DNA of 64,000 nucleotides, from assembly GCA_964619935.1 (NCBI GenBank), contig CAZUGO010000040.1, positions 123,114 to 187,113 of the forward strand, in the 5' to 3' direction. Positions 8,606-17,850 of the stretch are shown in pieces (the first letter of the stretch is position 1; each line of letters begins with the position of its first letter). The notes below the pieces were generated by a model. The model saw only the letters and a program-made list of their open reading frames with translations, had not been told where the DNA came from and searched no databases. The translations under genes were made by a program, and so were the position numbers. The DNA comes from CAZUGO01 sp964619935. Its GTDB lineage: Bacteria > Planctomycetota > Phycisphaerae > UBA1845 > CAIVHJ01.

Positions 8606-11473
8606 GTGTTCTCACGCTGCCGGACGATTGCTTTGTGGGGGGTGCTGGCGGTCGTCCTGTTGGGTCGAAGCCCACTGCCGGCCTCGGCTCAGGACAACGC
8701 CCAGTGCCAGAAGTGTCACGGATCCAGAGGCCTGCAGGTCGAACGCGACGGTCGTGTCATCTCGCTGCACGTCGATTCGTCTGACTACGCCCGGAGTGTC
8801 CATTCCGGATTGGAGTGCGTCGGTTGCCACGCTCAATTGGATGGTGTCGAGGAATACCCTCACGCCGTCGGATTAGACCGCGTGGATTGCATGGCGTGCC
8901 ACGAGGACGACGACGGGCCGATTGCCGCCTATTTGGAGAGCACCCACGGGAAGATGGCCGAAGCGGGCAGTCCGCTGGCCCCGCGCTGCCAGGACTGCCA
9001 CGGCGGTCATGCCATCCTGCCGCTGGCCGACCCCGCCTCGGCGATTTCCCCATTCAACATCCCGGCGATGTGCGCCCAGTGTCATGCCGAGGATGCCCCG
9101 GTGGCCCGGGCTTTTGACCTGCCGCAGGAGCAGATCCTGCGGCGCTACACGCAAAGCATCCACGGGGAGGGCCTCTACAAACAGGGGCTCAGTGTCACCG
9201 CTGTGTGCACCAGTTGCCATACCGGCCACCACGTCCTGCCGCACACCGACGAGCGCTCCACGATCCATCGCAACAACGTCCGGGCCACGTGCATGAAATG
9301 TCACGGACAAATTGAAGCGGTCCATCGCAAGGTGATCGGCGGGGAACTGTGGGAGAAGCAAGGCGCGGTGCCCATCTGCGTGGAATGCCACTCACCACAC
9401 GAGGCCCGCCGGGTGTTTTACGACACCAACATGAGCAACGCCGACTGCCAGCGCTGCCACGGCCAACCGGAATTGCGGGCCGCTGATGACGGCCGCTCGC
9501 TGTTCGTCGATGCCGCGGAGTTTGGCCGCTCAATTCACGCCCGCTCGGGCGTGTCCTGCGCCCAGTGCCACAGCGAGGTCACGCCGTCCGAGGAGCGCTC
9601 CTGCCAGACCATCACCCGACCGGTCGACTGTGCCACCTGCCACCAGGCCGAAGTCGATCGCTACCGCCGCGGGGTCCACGGCAAGCTCATTGCCGCCGGC
9701 GACCGCAACGCTCCGTCGTGCCAGGACTGCCACGGACGGCACGACACGCTGGAACACGCCGTGCCCGAGGGTGCGACCCAGCTGCTCAAGACGCTGGTGC
9801 GGTCGTCTCCGACCTACAGCCGCAACGTGCCCGACTTGTGCGGCGGCTGCCACCGTGAAGGAGGCGCCGCCGCCCAGCGCTACCTGGGGACCGAAGACCA
9901 CATCCTGGAACGTTATGCCATGAGCATTCACGGCAAAGGGCTGCTGGAGAGCGGCCTGACCGTCACGGCGGTGTGCACCGACTGTCACACCGCGCACCTG
10001 CCCCTGGCGGCTGCCGACCCCGAGTCCACGGTCAATGAGCAGCACATCGCGTCTACCTGCGGCAAGTGTCACGACGGCATCTACGAGCAATATCAGCACA
10101 GCGTCCACTCGCCGGTCGGTAACCCCGACTACGTTCAACTGCGCGGCATGGCCAAAATGCCCAGCTGCAGCGATTGTCATTCCTCACATGCGGTGGCCCG
10201 CACCGATGTGCCGCGCTTCAAACTGGACATGTTGCAGCAGTGCGGCTCCTGTCACCCCCAGGTCACCCAGACCTACTTTGAGACCTTCCACGGCAAGGCC
10301 TCGGCCCTGGGTGACGACGCCAAGGCCAAGTGCTATGACTGCCATGGGGCCCATGACATCATGCCGCCGACCGACCCGCGGTCGCACCTGCACCGCGACC
10401 ACATCGTGGCCACCTGCGCGAAGTGCCATCCCGGCTCCCATCGCCAGTTTGCCGGGTACCTGACCCATGCAACCCATCACGACTCCGAACGATACCCGGT
10501 GCTGTTTTACACCTTCTGGGGGATGACCCTGCTGCTGACCGGGACGCTGCTGTTTTTTGCCACGCACGCGGTGGTATGGTTCCCGCGGGCCATCAAGTGG
10601 CGACGGGAATTGCAGCACGCGGTCGCCAACAGCACCCCGAAGACCACCGTCCACGTGGTCCGTTTCACGCGCTACCAGCGGGCGCTGCACCTGATGGTCA
10701 TCGTCAGCTTCTTCGGGCTGGCCATCACCGGCATGATGCTGAAGTTCTCGTACACGGCTTGGGCCCAGTGGTTGGCCTGGGCCATGGGCGGAATGAGCAC
10801 CGCCGGGGTGGTGCATCGGGCGTGCGCGATCATCACCTTCCTGTACTTCGGCCTGCATCTGCGCGACCTGCTGCGGCGCTACCGGGCTTCCCGACAGACC
10901 CTCTGGCAATTCGCCACCGGACCGGACAGCATAATGCCCACCGGGTCGGACGTTCGCGAGTTCGCTGCGACCATGCGTTGGTTTCTGGGCCGGGGTCCAC
11001 GCCCCGAATATGGCAAGTGGACCTATTGGGAGAAATTCGACTATCTTGCGGTGTTCTGGGGCGTGGCCATCATCGGCAGCACCGGGTTGTGCCTGTGGTT
11101 TCCGGAGCTGTTCACCCGCGTTCTGCCGGGGTGGTCGATCAATGTCGCCACCATCATCCACAGCGACGAGGCGTTGCTGGCGACCGGCTTCATTTTCACG
11201 ATTCACTTTTTCAATTCGCACTTCCGCCCCGACAAGTTCCCAATGGATGACGTCATCTTCACCGGGACCGTACCCTTGGATGAACTTCGCCATGACCGCC
11301 CGCGCTGGTATGCGCAACTGAAAGCCAGCGGTGACCTCGAACGGCTGAGCACCACCCAGGCCCACTCGCCGCGCTTTGCCCGGGCCGCGCGGATCTTTGG
11401 ATTCTGCGCCCTGGCCTGCGGTTTGGCCCTCATCGGGCTCATCCTCTACGCCATGGTGTTTGCCTATCGCTAA
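8606..11473 (+). CDS. 19-haem cytochrome c fused to a b-type membrane domain (CbcL-like)
   Basis: About 955 residues. The start is the GTG at 8606, which has AGGAG seven bases upstream and begins a clean signal peptide; an ATG at 8579 is the alternative. Residues about 30-620 carry 19 CXXCH sites, from CQKCH to CAKCH, with extra His residues in SIHGKG-type contexts as possible distal ligands. Residues about 630-955 form a membrane domain with about five helices and conserved histidines (ALHLMVIVSFFGLAITG, VVHRACAIITFLYFGLH, HFFNSHFRPDKFPMDD), typical of dihaem cytochrome b of the FdnI/HydC type. A fusion of c-haem and b-haem domains is the layout of CbcL, an inner-membrane quinol oxidase of Geobacter, although this protein has many more c haems. 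It probably oxidises menaquinol and passes electrons to periplasmic cytochromes. Confidence 0.88.
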   Translation: MFSRCRTIALWGVLAVVLLGRSPLPASAQDNAQCQKCHGSRGLQVERDGRVISLHVDSSDYARSVHSGLECVGCHAQLDGVEEYPHAVGLDRVDCMACHEDDDGPIAAYLESTHGKMAEAGSPLAPRCQDCHGGHAILPLADPASAISPFNIPAMCAQCHAEDAPVARAFDLPQEQILRRYTQSIHGEGLYKQGLSVTAVCTSCHTGHHVLPHTDERSTIHRNNVRATCMKCHGQIEAVHRKVIGGELWEKQGAVPICVECHSPHEARRVFYDTNMSNADCQRCHGQPELRAADDGRSLFVDAAEFGRSIHARSGVSCAQCHSEVTPSEERSCQTITRPVDCATCHQAEVDRYRRGVHGKLIAAGDRNAPSCQDCHGRHDTLEHAVPEGATQLLKTLVRSSPTYSRNVPDLCGGCHREGGAAAQRYLGTEDHILERYAMSIHGKGLLESGLTVTAVCTDCHTAHLPLAAADPESTVNEQHIASTCGKCHDGIYEQYQHSVHSPVGNPDYVQLRGMAKMPSCSDCHSSHAVARTDVPRFKLDMLQQCGSCHPQVTQTYFETFHGKASALGDDAKAKCYDCHGAHDIMPPTDPRSHLHRDHIVATCAKCHPGSHRQFAGYLTHATHHDSERYPVLFYTFWGMTLLLTGTLLFFATHAVVWFPRAIKWRRELQHAVANSTPKTTVHVVRFTRYQRALHLMVIVSFFGLAITGMMLKFSYTAWAQWLAWAMGGMSTAGVVHRACAIITFLYFGLHLRDLLRRYRASRQTLWQFATGPDSIMPTGSDVREFAATMRWFLGRGPRPEYGKWTYWEKFDYLAVFWGVAIIGSTGLCLWFPELFTRVLPGWSINVATIIHSDEALLATGFIFTIHFFNSHFRPDKFPMDDVIFTGTVPLDELRHDRPRWYAQLKASGDLERLSTTQAHSPRFARAARIFGFCALACGLALIGLILYAMVFAYR

Positions 11474-11644
11474 GGCGGATTCCTCACGGAGAGACTCGGG
11501 GGCGCGGTCGGTCGCCGCAACCGGGCGCTCGCCGTACCGGCCCAGCGGCATGCCCCATGGAATCTGGCGCGCCCGCCGATATAATTCCCGCAAGGTGCTC
11601 CCGGATCGAGTCGGCCCGGTGCGCCGCAACCCACAGGACCGCTG

Positions 11645-13672
11645 ATGACGTCGCCGCACACGACCACTGCCCAGGAGGGCACCGCCGCCCGCCTCAATCC
11701 CGTATTGTGGCAGAACTGGATCACCACCACCGGCATCTTTGTGGTGGTGTTGGCGATCATCCTGCTGCTGACCTTCGGGTTGTTCAGCCTGATCACCCCG
11801 GACCCCAACCCCTACGTCGATATCGTCGGCTACCTGGTGATCCCCGGCGTTCTGGTGGTCGGTGTGATCCTGACGCCGCTGGGCATTCTGATCCGGAGCT
11901 GGCGGCTGCGCCGCTTGGACCCCACCCAGCGGCTGGTGTTTCGGTTTCCCAGCATCGATCTCACCGATGCCCGACAGCGCCGGGCGATCAAGTTCCTCGC
12001 CGGACTGACCTTCATCATGCTGCCGGTGGTCGGCGTCAGCGGGTATCACGGGTATCACTACACCGACTCGGTGGCCTTCTGCGCCAAGGCCTGCCACTCC
12101 GTCATGCAGCCGGAAGCAGTCACGTATGCCCGTTCGCCGCATGCCCGGGTGTCCTGTGCCGAATGCCATATCGGGGAAGGCGCCGGTTGGTTCGTCAAGT
12201 CCAAACTGTCCGGCACGCGGCAGGTCTTTGCCACGCTGGGCAACACCTATCCGCGGCCCATTCCACCGGCGATCACCGAGCTGCGCCCCGCCCGTGAGAC
12301 CTGCGAACGCTGCCACTGGCCCGAGAAATTCTACGGGGCCCAATTGGCGGAGATCGTCAACTTCTCCTCCGACGAGGGCAATACCCGGCGGCAGATCCAG
12401 ATGCTGGTGAAGATCGGCGGCGGCGACGAGACTTCCGGTCGGGCCGAAGGCATCCATATGCACATGGCCCTGGCCGGACGGGTGGAATACGTCGCCACCG
12501 ACGAGAAACTGCAGGAAATTCCCTGGGTGCGCTGGACCAACGACCGGGGCGAGGAGGTCGTCTATCGCTCGGACGGCAAGACCGCGGCCGACGCACCACC
12601 GGAAGGCCGGCACCGCCAACTGGACTGCATGGACTGCCACAACCGCCCAGCGCACAACTTCCGACCGCCGGAACGGTCCGTCGATGTCGCCTTGGAGGTA
12701 GGCCGCATCGACACCACGCTGCCATTCATCAAGCAGCAAGCCGTGGCTGCCCTGGTGGCCGGGTATCCGGATCAACCCACCGCCGAGGCCCGCATCAGCA
12801 GCGCCCTGGAACGCTTCTATCAGACTCGCTATCCGCAGGTCTGGGACCGACGCAAGGCTTCGGTAACCCAGGCCATCGAGCAGGTCCAGGAGATCTACCG
12901 CACCAACTTCTTTCCCGACATGAAGGTCGACTGGCGGACCTATCCGGACAACATCGGCCACAAGAACTTCGCCGGCTGCTTCCGGTGTCATGCCGGGAAC
13001 CACGTGAGTGACGACGGCCGCAAGATCACCCACCGGTGCGACATCTGCCATACCTTCTTGAATCCGGTCAACGACCACGACGAGCCCACGATCATCCAGG
13101 AGGGCGGCTTTGTGCACCCCGTTCCACTGGAAGGCCCCCACGAACCGTTGCTCTGTCACCAGTGCCACACCGGCGGCGTGGCGCCGGAGGCCACCTGCGC
13201 CGGCTGCCATCGGGACCAGCAGGGCTTCCGGGCCGCTACCCTGGCGGAGTTCAGCGCCTTCCAGATCAGCGCCAGCCCCATGAGTCAGTCGGTCGACTGC
13301 CAGGGCTGCCATGACGGGTCCGCGCCGCTGAATCTGGAGTCCATTGATGGGCACTGCCTGGACTGCCACGAAGACGACGGCGATGAGTACGAGGGTATGC
13401 TGGCCCGTTGGGCTGCGGACCTCGCCCAGGGCCGGGCCCAGGCCGAACAAACCGTGCTCGAGTTGGATCACTGGATCGATGACCATGGCGAGGAACCCTG
13501 GGTGCCCGAGGCCAACAACCGGCTGAGCGCGCTGCGCCAGGTGTTGCGGCGACTCGACCAGGTCGGGCCGTTGCACAACCATTCAGCGGCGGTTAGCATC
13601 TACCAGTCTGTCGCCGGGCAAGCGGCACAGCAACTCGCGCAGCTCAAGGCCCTGACGGCGCCCCAGCGGTAG
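11645..13672 (+). CDS. NapC/NirT-type membrane-anchored decahaem cytochrome c (ImcH-like)
   Basis: 675 residues. Three hydrophobic segments lie near the N-terminus (about 26-48, 58-80 and 118-140). The first haem site is CAKACH, a CX3CH form, followed by the NapC/NirT pattern HARVSCAECHIGEGAG and CERCHWPEKFYG. Further sites are CMDCH, CFRCH, CDICH, CHQCH, CAGCH, CQGCH and CLDCH, giving nine CXXCH plus one CX3CH. NapC/NirT proteins are membrane-bound quinol dehydrogenases. ImcH, used by Geobacter for high-potential acceptors, belongs to this family, and its usual operational partner is a CbcL-type protein, which here is encoded just upstream. The C-terminal 80 residues are helical and charged. 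I infer a second quinol-oxidising entry point to the same periplasmic cytochrome pool. Confidence 0.87.
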   Translation: MTSPHTTTAQEGTAARLNPVLWQNWITTTGIFVVVLAIILLLTFGLFSLITPDPNPYVDIVGYLVIPGVLVVGVILTPLGILIRSWRLRRLDPTQRLVFRFPSIDLTDARQRRAIKFLAGLTFIMLPVVGVSGYHGYHYTDSVAFCAKACHSVMQPEAVTYARSPHARVSCAECHIGEGAGWFVKSKLSGTRQVFATLGNTYPRPIPPAITELRPARETCERCHWPEKFYGAQLAEIVNFSSDEGNTRRQIQMLVKIGGGDETSGRAEGIHMHMALAGRVEYVATDEKLQEIPWVRWTNDRGEEVVYRSDGKTAADAPPEGRHRQLDCMDCHNRPAHNFRPPERSVDVALEVGRIDTTLPFIKQQAVAALVAGYPDQPTAEARISSALERFYQTRYPQVWDRRKASVTQAIEQVQEIYRTNFFPDMKVDWRTYPDNIGHKNFAGCFRCHAGNHVSDDGRKITHRCDICHTFLNPVNDHDEPTIIQEGGFVHPVPLEGPHEPLLCHQCHTGGVAPEATCAGCHRDQQGFRAATLAEFSAFQISASPMSQSVDCQGCHDGSAPLNLESIDGHCLDCHEDDGDEYEGMLARWAADLAQGRAQAEQTVLELDHWIDDHGEEPWVPEANNRLSALRQVLRRLDQVGPLHNHSAAVSIYQSVAGQAAQQLAQLKALTAPQR

Positions 13673-13724
13673 ACAGCCGTGACCTGTCGCCCGGGTCAGC
13701 GCCCCGGTCGATCAAGGCGGTGAA

Positions 13725-15140
13725 GTGCAACCAGTCGGAGCCAATCGGACCGTTCGCCGTCGCGCCGATCACCGCACATCGAAGCGGCACATCGTCGGCC
13801 GCCTGCGGTGCGGGATCGCGGCGGTCCTACTGGCTCTGCCCGCCGTGCCGACTGCCGCCCAAAGCGACGTTTCCTGCTCGGACTGCCACACCGCCGAAGC
13901 CGGCGAACTGCTGCAATCGGTTCATCGGGCCGACCAGGTGTCCTGCGCGGATTGCCACGGCGGATCGGCGACCTACCGGGCCACCGCCGAACAGCGGCAG
14001 GCCGGCGCCTTCGATCACGGAGCCGGGTTCACCGGCAAGCCGTCCCGCTTCGAGGTCCCCGAGAAATGCGCCCGATGCCATTCCGACGTCGAGAAAATGA
14101 ATCCCTACGGGCTGCCGGCCGATCAGTTGGCGCGCTACCGGACCAGCGCCCATGGCAAAGCGATCTTCAACAAACATGATGCCAACGCGGCGGTGTGCAC
14201 CGATTGCCACGGGGTGCACACCATCCAGCGTTCCAGCGATCCACGAAGTTGGACCCACCCGCGGAACGTGCCCGCCACCTGCGGGCGGTGTCACGGCGAT
14301 GCGGCCTTGATGGCTGACTACGGCCATTCGCCGGAAATCGTGACCGAGTACCTGGGCAGCGTGCACGGTCAAGGCCTGCTCCAGGACCATGACACCGGGA
14401 TGCCGACCTGCGCCACCTGCCACGGCAATCACGCGGCCGCCCCGCCGGGCGTGAGCAGCGTCAACGCGGTATGCGCCCGCTGCCACCGAGCCGCAGACCA
14501 GTTCTTCGCGAAGAGTCCGCACGCCAGGCTCCCCATGTTTCAACGCTGCATCGCCTGCCACGGCGGCACCCACGGTCACGACATTCAGCGCCTGACCCTC
14601 CGTCCCAGCCAACTCAGCGACCGGTTCGGCGGCTTGGCCCCCGGGCTCGCGGACGACGCCATGGTCCGTGCCCTGCACCCGGGCCTGTCCGCCCTCCAGG
14701 AAGCCTGCGCCGAGTGCCACGATGAGGACTCTGACGACGAAGCCGACGTCACGGCGCTGCAGCGCTCTGCGGCGCTTTACCGGCTGATCGGCGAGGCGGA
14801 GTTGGAGTTCGCTCGAACGGCTAAGGCCGTCGAGCGCACCGGGCAGGGCGTCCTACTGGTCGAGGAAGAACAGATGATGATGGCCCAGGCCCAGACCGCC
14901 GTGGTCGAGGTCGGACCGGCCCAACACACCCTGGACCCCGGCGAGGTCGGCGCCCTGGTCGATCAGCTGCGGGAGACCACCGCGGCTGTCCGTGAATCGC
15001 TGGCCCGCAAGGAGTCCAAGCTACGCTGGCGCTATCAGGTGCTCGGCCCGATGTGGGGATTCATCATGGTGTTCGCGGTCGCCAGCTACATCAAGTACCG
15101 CAGGCTGCGGGCCCAACAGGTCATCGAGAGGAAACCATGA
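13725..15140 (+). CDS. Nonahaem cytochrome c with C-terminal membrane anchor
   Basis: 471 residues from a GTG at 13725 with AAGGCGG upstream. The signal ends near LPAVPTAAQS. Nine CXXCH sites follow: CSDCH, CADCH, CARCH, CTDCH, CGRCH, CATCH, CARCH, CIACH and CAECH. After about residue 340 a helical, Gln/Glu-rich region (QMMMAQAQTAVVEVG) leads to one membrane helix near the C-terminus (MWGFIMVFAVASYI) and a basic end. The stop overlaps the start of the Rieske gene by 4 bases (ATGA), so it is translationally coupled to the Rieske/cytochrome b pair. As no cytochrome c1 or cytochrome f gene is present, it probably takes that role. This replacement is inferred from gene order. Confidence 0.85.
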   Translation: MQPVGANRTVRRRADHRTSKRHIVGRLRCGIAAVLLALPAVPTAAQSDVSCSDCHTAEAGELLQSVHRADQVSCADCHGGSATYRATAEQRQAGAFDHGAGFTGKPSRFEVPEKCARCHSDVEKMNPYGLPADQLARYRTSAHGKAIFNKHDANAAVCTDCHGVHTIQRSSDPRSWTHPRNVPATCGRCHGDAALMADYGHSPEIVTEYLGSVHGQGLLQDHDTGMPTCATCHGNHAAAPPGVSSVNAVCARCHRAADQFFAKSPHARLPMFQRCIACHGGTHGHDIQRLTLRPSQLSDRFGGLAPGLADDAMVRALHPGLSALQEACAECHDEDSDDEADVTALQRSAALYRLIGEAELEFARTAKAVERTGQGVLLVEEEQMMMAQAQTAVVEVGPAQHTLDPGEVGALVDQLRETTAAVRESLARKESKLRWRYQVLGPMWGFIMVFAVASYIKYRRLRAQQVIERKP

Positions 15141-15583
15141 GCAATCAATCGCCAGACCCTCGACCCAGCCGGCGCGGTTTCTTGGACTGGTTGCTGGGCA
15201 TTTGCGGGGCGATCACCGCCGCCGCGGCTGCAGTGCCCGCCATGATCTATGTCTGGCCGGTGACCCGCAAGGGACCGGCCGGCGGACGGCAACTGGTTCC
15301 GGCCGCAGCGGAGTTGGCCCCGTGGCAGGCCCACACCGAAACGGTCTCCGGGAAACCGGTGATCCTCCTGCGGACCCGCGACGGCTTTCTGGCGTATTCC
15401 GCGGCGTGCACGCACCTGGGTTGCATTGTGCACTGGGATGCCGACCAGAAAGCCTTCTTGTGCCCGTGCCACGCGGCGAAGTTCGATGTCGACGGCAAGG
15501 TGGTGGACGGCCCGCCGCCGGCGCCGCTGAGACCCTACACGGTGACCGAAGTCGACGGCAACGTGTATCTCCAGGATTCTTGA
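15137..15583 (+). CDS. Rieske iron-sulfur protein of a bc-type complex
   Basis: 148 residues from the ATG at 15137, coupled to the upstream gene by an ATGA overlap. The N-terminus has a twin-arginine signal (SRRGFLDWLLG) followed by an Ala-rich hydrophobic segment that probably stays as membrane anchor. The [2Fe-2S] ligands are visible in CTHLGC and CPCH, the two-Cys, two-His arrangement of high-potential Rieske proteins. It ends with the usual PLRPYTVTEVDG strand. Together with the cytochrome b encoded 23 bases later it forms the quinol-oxidising core of a cytochrome bc complex. Confidence 0.95.
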   Translation: MSNQSPDPRPSRRGFLDWLLGICGAITAAAAAVPAMIYVWPVTRKGPAGGRQLVPAAAELAPWQAHTETVSGKPVILLRTRDGFLAYSAACTHLGCIVHWDADQKAFLCPCHAAKFDVDGKVVDGPPPAPLRPYTVTEVDGNVYLQDS

Positions 15584-15606
15584 ACCCGACGGCAGGCGAC
15601 TCCGCA

Positions 15607-16776
15607 ATGAAGCTGATTGCAGCGGTCAACCGTTTTCTGGAAGCACGCTACAACATGCGGTTCGTCCGCGAATTCTCGGCGAAGCAACTGCACAAACGGC
15701 TCCCGCCGCACACCGGCTGGCTGCACGCCCTCGGCAGTCTCGCTCTGCTGCTGTTCGTCAGCCAGGTGTTGACCGGCATCCTGCTGCTGGTGTACTACCG
15801 ACCCACCCCGGACGAAGCTCACGAATCCATCAAGTACATTACCGGGGCCGTGCCCTTTGGATGGTTCTACCGCCAACTGCACGCCTGGGGGGCGACGCTG
15901 ATGATCATCGCCCTGCTGTTGCACATGTGCCACGCCTACTTCTCCGGAGCCTACAAGAAGCCGCGCGAGTTGACCTGGGTGACCGGGGCCACCCTGTTCG
16001 TGGTCACCGTGACCTTCGGGTTCACCGGTTATCTGCTGCCCTGGAATGAAATCGCCTATTGGGCCACCACCGTCGGCACCGAGGTGGCCGGCGCCGTGCC
16101 CTGGATCGGCCCCTGGCTGATGGAGTTTCTGCGCGGCGGCAGCGGGGTGGGGCACGAGACGCTCAGCCGCTTCTTCCTGATCCACGTCATCATCCTGCCG
16201 TGGATCACGGCCGCCCTGGTCGCCGTGCACCTGCTGCTGATGCGGGCCCAGAATCTGGCGACCCTCGATGATGTCGGAGAGGAACAGGGCTACCCGCCGG
16301 ACTCCGGGGTCCCCTTCCACCCGGTCCACACCGCCAAGGAGGTCAGTGTGGCCCTGGTGGCCTTCGGATTGCTGGCCACGCTGGCGGTGCTGTACCCTTG
16401 GGAGATCGGCAAAGCCGCCGACCCCCTGGTGACCCCGGAAGCCATCAAACCGGAGTGGTACTTCCTGCCCACCTATCAACTGCTGAAGTACTTCAGCGGA
16501 CCCTTGGGCAAGGTCGTCGGCATCCTGGTTTCGTTCGTGCCGTTCGTGGCGTTGTTCTTGTGGCCATTCATCGACCGCGGCAAAGCACGCCATCCACGCC
16601 GCCGCCCGCTGGCTGTCGGCCTGGGCATCGTGGCCATCGCCGGAGCGCTGTGCTTCGGGATCCTGGGACACCTGTCTGAATCACGGGTGACCGTCTTCGG
16701 TACGACCTACGAGTTCGACATCAAGGGCATTCCGCATCGGGTACAGGCGGAGCACCCCGCGGCGGATCAGCCCTGA
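15607..16776 (+). CDS. Cytochrome b of the Rieske/cytochrome b complex
   Basis: 389 residues from the ATG at 15607. An open frame continues upstream but overlaps the Rieske gene. Both haem-binding helices are present. Helix B has His pairs separated by 13 residues (HAWGATLMIIALLLH) and helix D has His residues separated by 14 (HVIILPWITAALVAVH), the spacing found in cytochrome b6 rather than in mitochondrial-type b. The Qo-site PEWY motif (KPEWYFLPTYQLLKYF) lies in the C-terminal part, so b6-like and subunit IV-like parts form one chain. About eight to nine membrane helices are predicted. It oxidises quinol with the Rieske protein and probably delivers electrons to the nonahaem cytochrome encoded upstream. 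Confidence 0.95.
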   Translation: MKLIAAVNRFLEARYNMRFVREFSAKQLHKRLPPHTGWLHALGSLALLLFVSQVLTGILLLVYYRPTPDEAHESIKYITGAVPFGWFYRQLHAWGATLMIIALLLHMCHAYFSGAYKKPRELTWVTGATLFVVTVTFGFTGYLLPWNEIAYWATTVGTEVAGAVPWIGPWLMEFLRGGSGVGHETLSRFFLIHVIILPWITAALVAVHLLLMRAQNLATLDDVGEEQGYPPDSGVPFHPVHTAKEVSVALVAFGLLATLAVLYPWEIGKAADPLVTPEAIKPEWYFLPTYQLLKYFSGPLGKVVGILVSFVPFVALFLWPFIDRGKARHPRRRPLAVGLGIVAIAGALCFGILGHLSESRVTVFGTTYEFDIKGIPHRVQAEHPAADQP

Positions 16777-17405
16777 CGCAGCTTCAACGGAGCGTGCTCG
16801 TGCACGCCCTTCTTCTTCATTTCTTCAAAGTCGAATTTCTGCCCGGCGTTGAAGGTCGGGCTGCGGTCGTTGTGGCAACCCACACAGGTCTGCTCGCTGG
16901 GAACCTGCAGGCCGGCGGCTTGCAACTCGGCAAGGGTGTACTTGCGCTGCGAGGTCATGATTTCTTTGAAGACCTTCGCGTACGACTCGCCCGGCCCATG
17001 GCAACTTTCACAGCCGACGTGGGAGGTCTTTTGCGCCGCCCGAACCGCCTTGCTGTCGCTGGGATCCGGAATGGCGTAGCCGCCCTCCTTGCCGAAACCC
17101 ACGGTGTGACACTCCAGGCATTTGGGATCTTGGGTGTAGTCCTTGTTGGGATCCAGGTTGAACTTGGCCTTGGCCTCGGTGGCATTCCCGGGCTTGAGGG
17201 TTTCGAGCGCCTTTCCGTGAGGCGTCTGCTCCCAGGACTTGTAGGTGGCAACGTGACATTTCTTGCAGCTGTTGTTGCCGTCGTATTTGAATTTCTGGTC
17301 CGACCCCCCGCCCTGTGCGTGCAGCGGCGGCGCGGCCTTCATCACGACCAAGAGTGAGAGCGCCAGCGCCCCCGCCGTTCCCAGGCCAATCGTTCTTGCT
17401 TTCAT
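16767..17405 (-). CDS. Tetrahaem cytochrome c554-like protein
   Basis: 212 residues from the ATG at 17405, which has GGAGG six bases upstream. A Sec signal ends near PLHAQGG. Four CXXCH sites (CKKCH, CLECH, CESCH, CVGCH) have the spacing of the cytochrome c554 family, including the GPG after CESCH and the SWEQTPHGKALETL segment that carries a likely distal His. This family shuttles electrons in the periplasm and is best known from hydroxylamine oxidation. It runs against the cytochrome operon, with the last 10 bases overlapping the cytochrome b gene. It is unusually Lys-rich beside its neighbours, fitting a soluble basic carrier. No hydroxylamine oxidoreductase gene is nearby, so nitrification is not implied. 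Confidence 0.88.
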   Translation of the reverse strand: MKARTIGLGTAGALALSLLVVMKAAPPLHAQGGGSDQKFKYDGNNSCKKCHVATYKSWEQTPHGKALETLKPGNATEAKAKFNLDPNKDYTQDPKCLECHTVGFGKEGGYAIPDPSDSKAVRAAQKTSHVGCESCHGPGESYAKVFKEIMTSQRKYTLAELQAAGLQVPSEQTCVGCHNDRSPTFNAGQKFDFEEMKKKGVHEHAPLKLRQG

Positions 17406-17850
17406 GGCTGCCTCCACATGTGATAGCCTACCGTTCCTGTGATCCTGACGTGGTTATCATGCCAGGAACCGTCCACAAATACCATCGGCCCGATGAACCC
17501 TCTAGCATTTCCCATACCAGCGCATCGCTGCCCGGGGCCACCAGGCGACTTGCCCTCAGAGCCCATTGTGCCGCCGGCGGGCTGTCCTGGGGATGGCCTG
17601 ACCGCGTCGATTCCTCCGGGAGGGCCCAGCCCGGAACGCTGCGGGGCCCATTGCAAACCGCGTGTTGCCGGGTTAGGGTGCCCCATAGCCCCGGTCCAAG
17701 GGGGTCCAAAGTGCCAGGGCTGGCGAACCCGCGGAAGGCGCTATGCTTTGGGTGGCATGCGGTTCAGCGCTGCGGATGCCAATGGGATGCTCACCGGCGG
17801 GCCAGGTGTGTCAGTCGATTCAAAGTGCGGTACCAGGGGAGAACTAAACC
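17406..17850. other. Intergenic region without a recognisable gene
   Basis: 445 bases between the divergent c554-like and lipoprotein genes. Both strands are open in several frames because of the high GC, but none has a credible ribosome site or protein-like composition. It must carry the two divergent promoters. I could not define a convincing -35/-10 pair for either. Confidence 0.5.

Noticed and set aside
10184..13582. Very long open frame (over 1100 codons) on the minus strand opposite the 19-haem and NapC-type cytochromes
   Set aside because: High-GC codon usage leaves the opposite strand free of stops. The reading is rich in Gly, Val, Asp and Gln without domains, and the plus-strand proteins have clear haem motifs.
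16767..17405. Hydroxylamine-oxidation module suggested by the c554-like protein
   Set aside because: No hydroxylamine oxidoreductase, ammonia monooxygenase or cM552 gene is present; c554-like proteins also occur in other electron chains.
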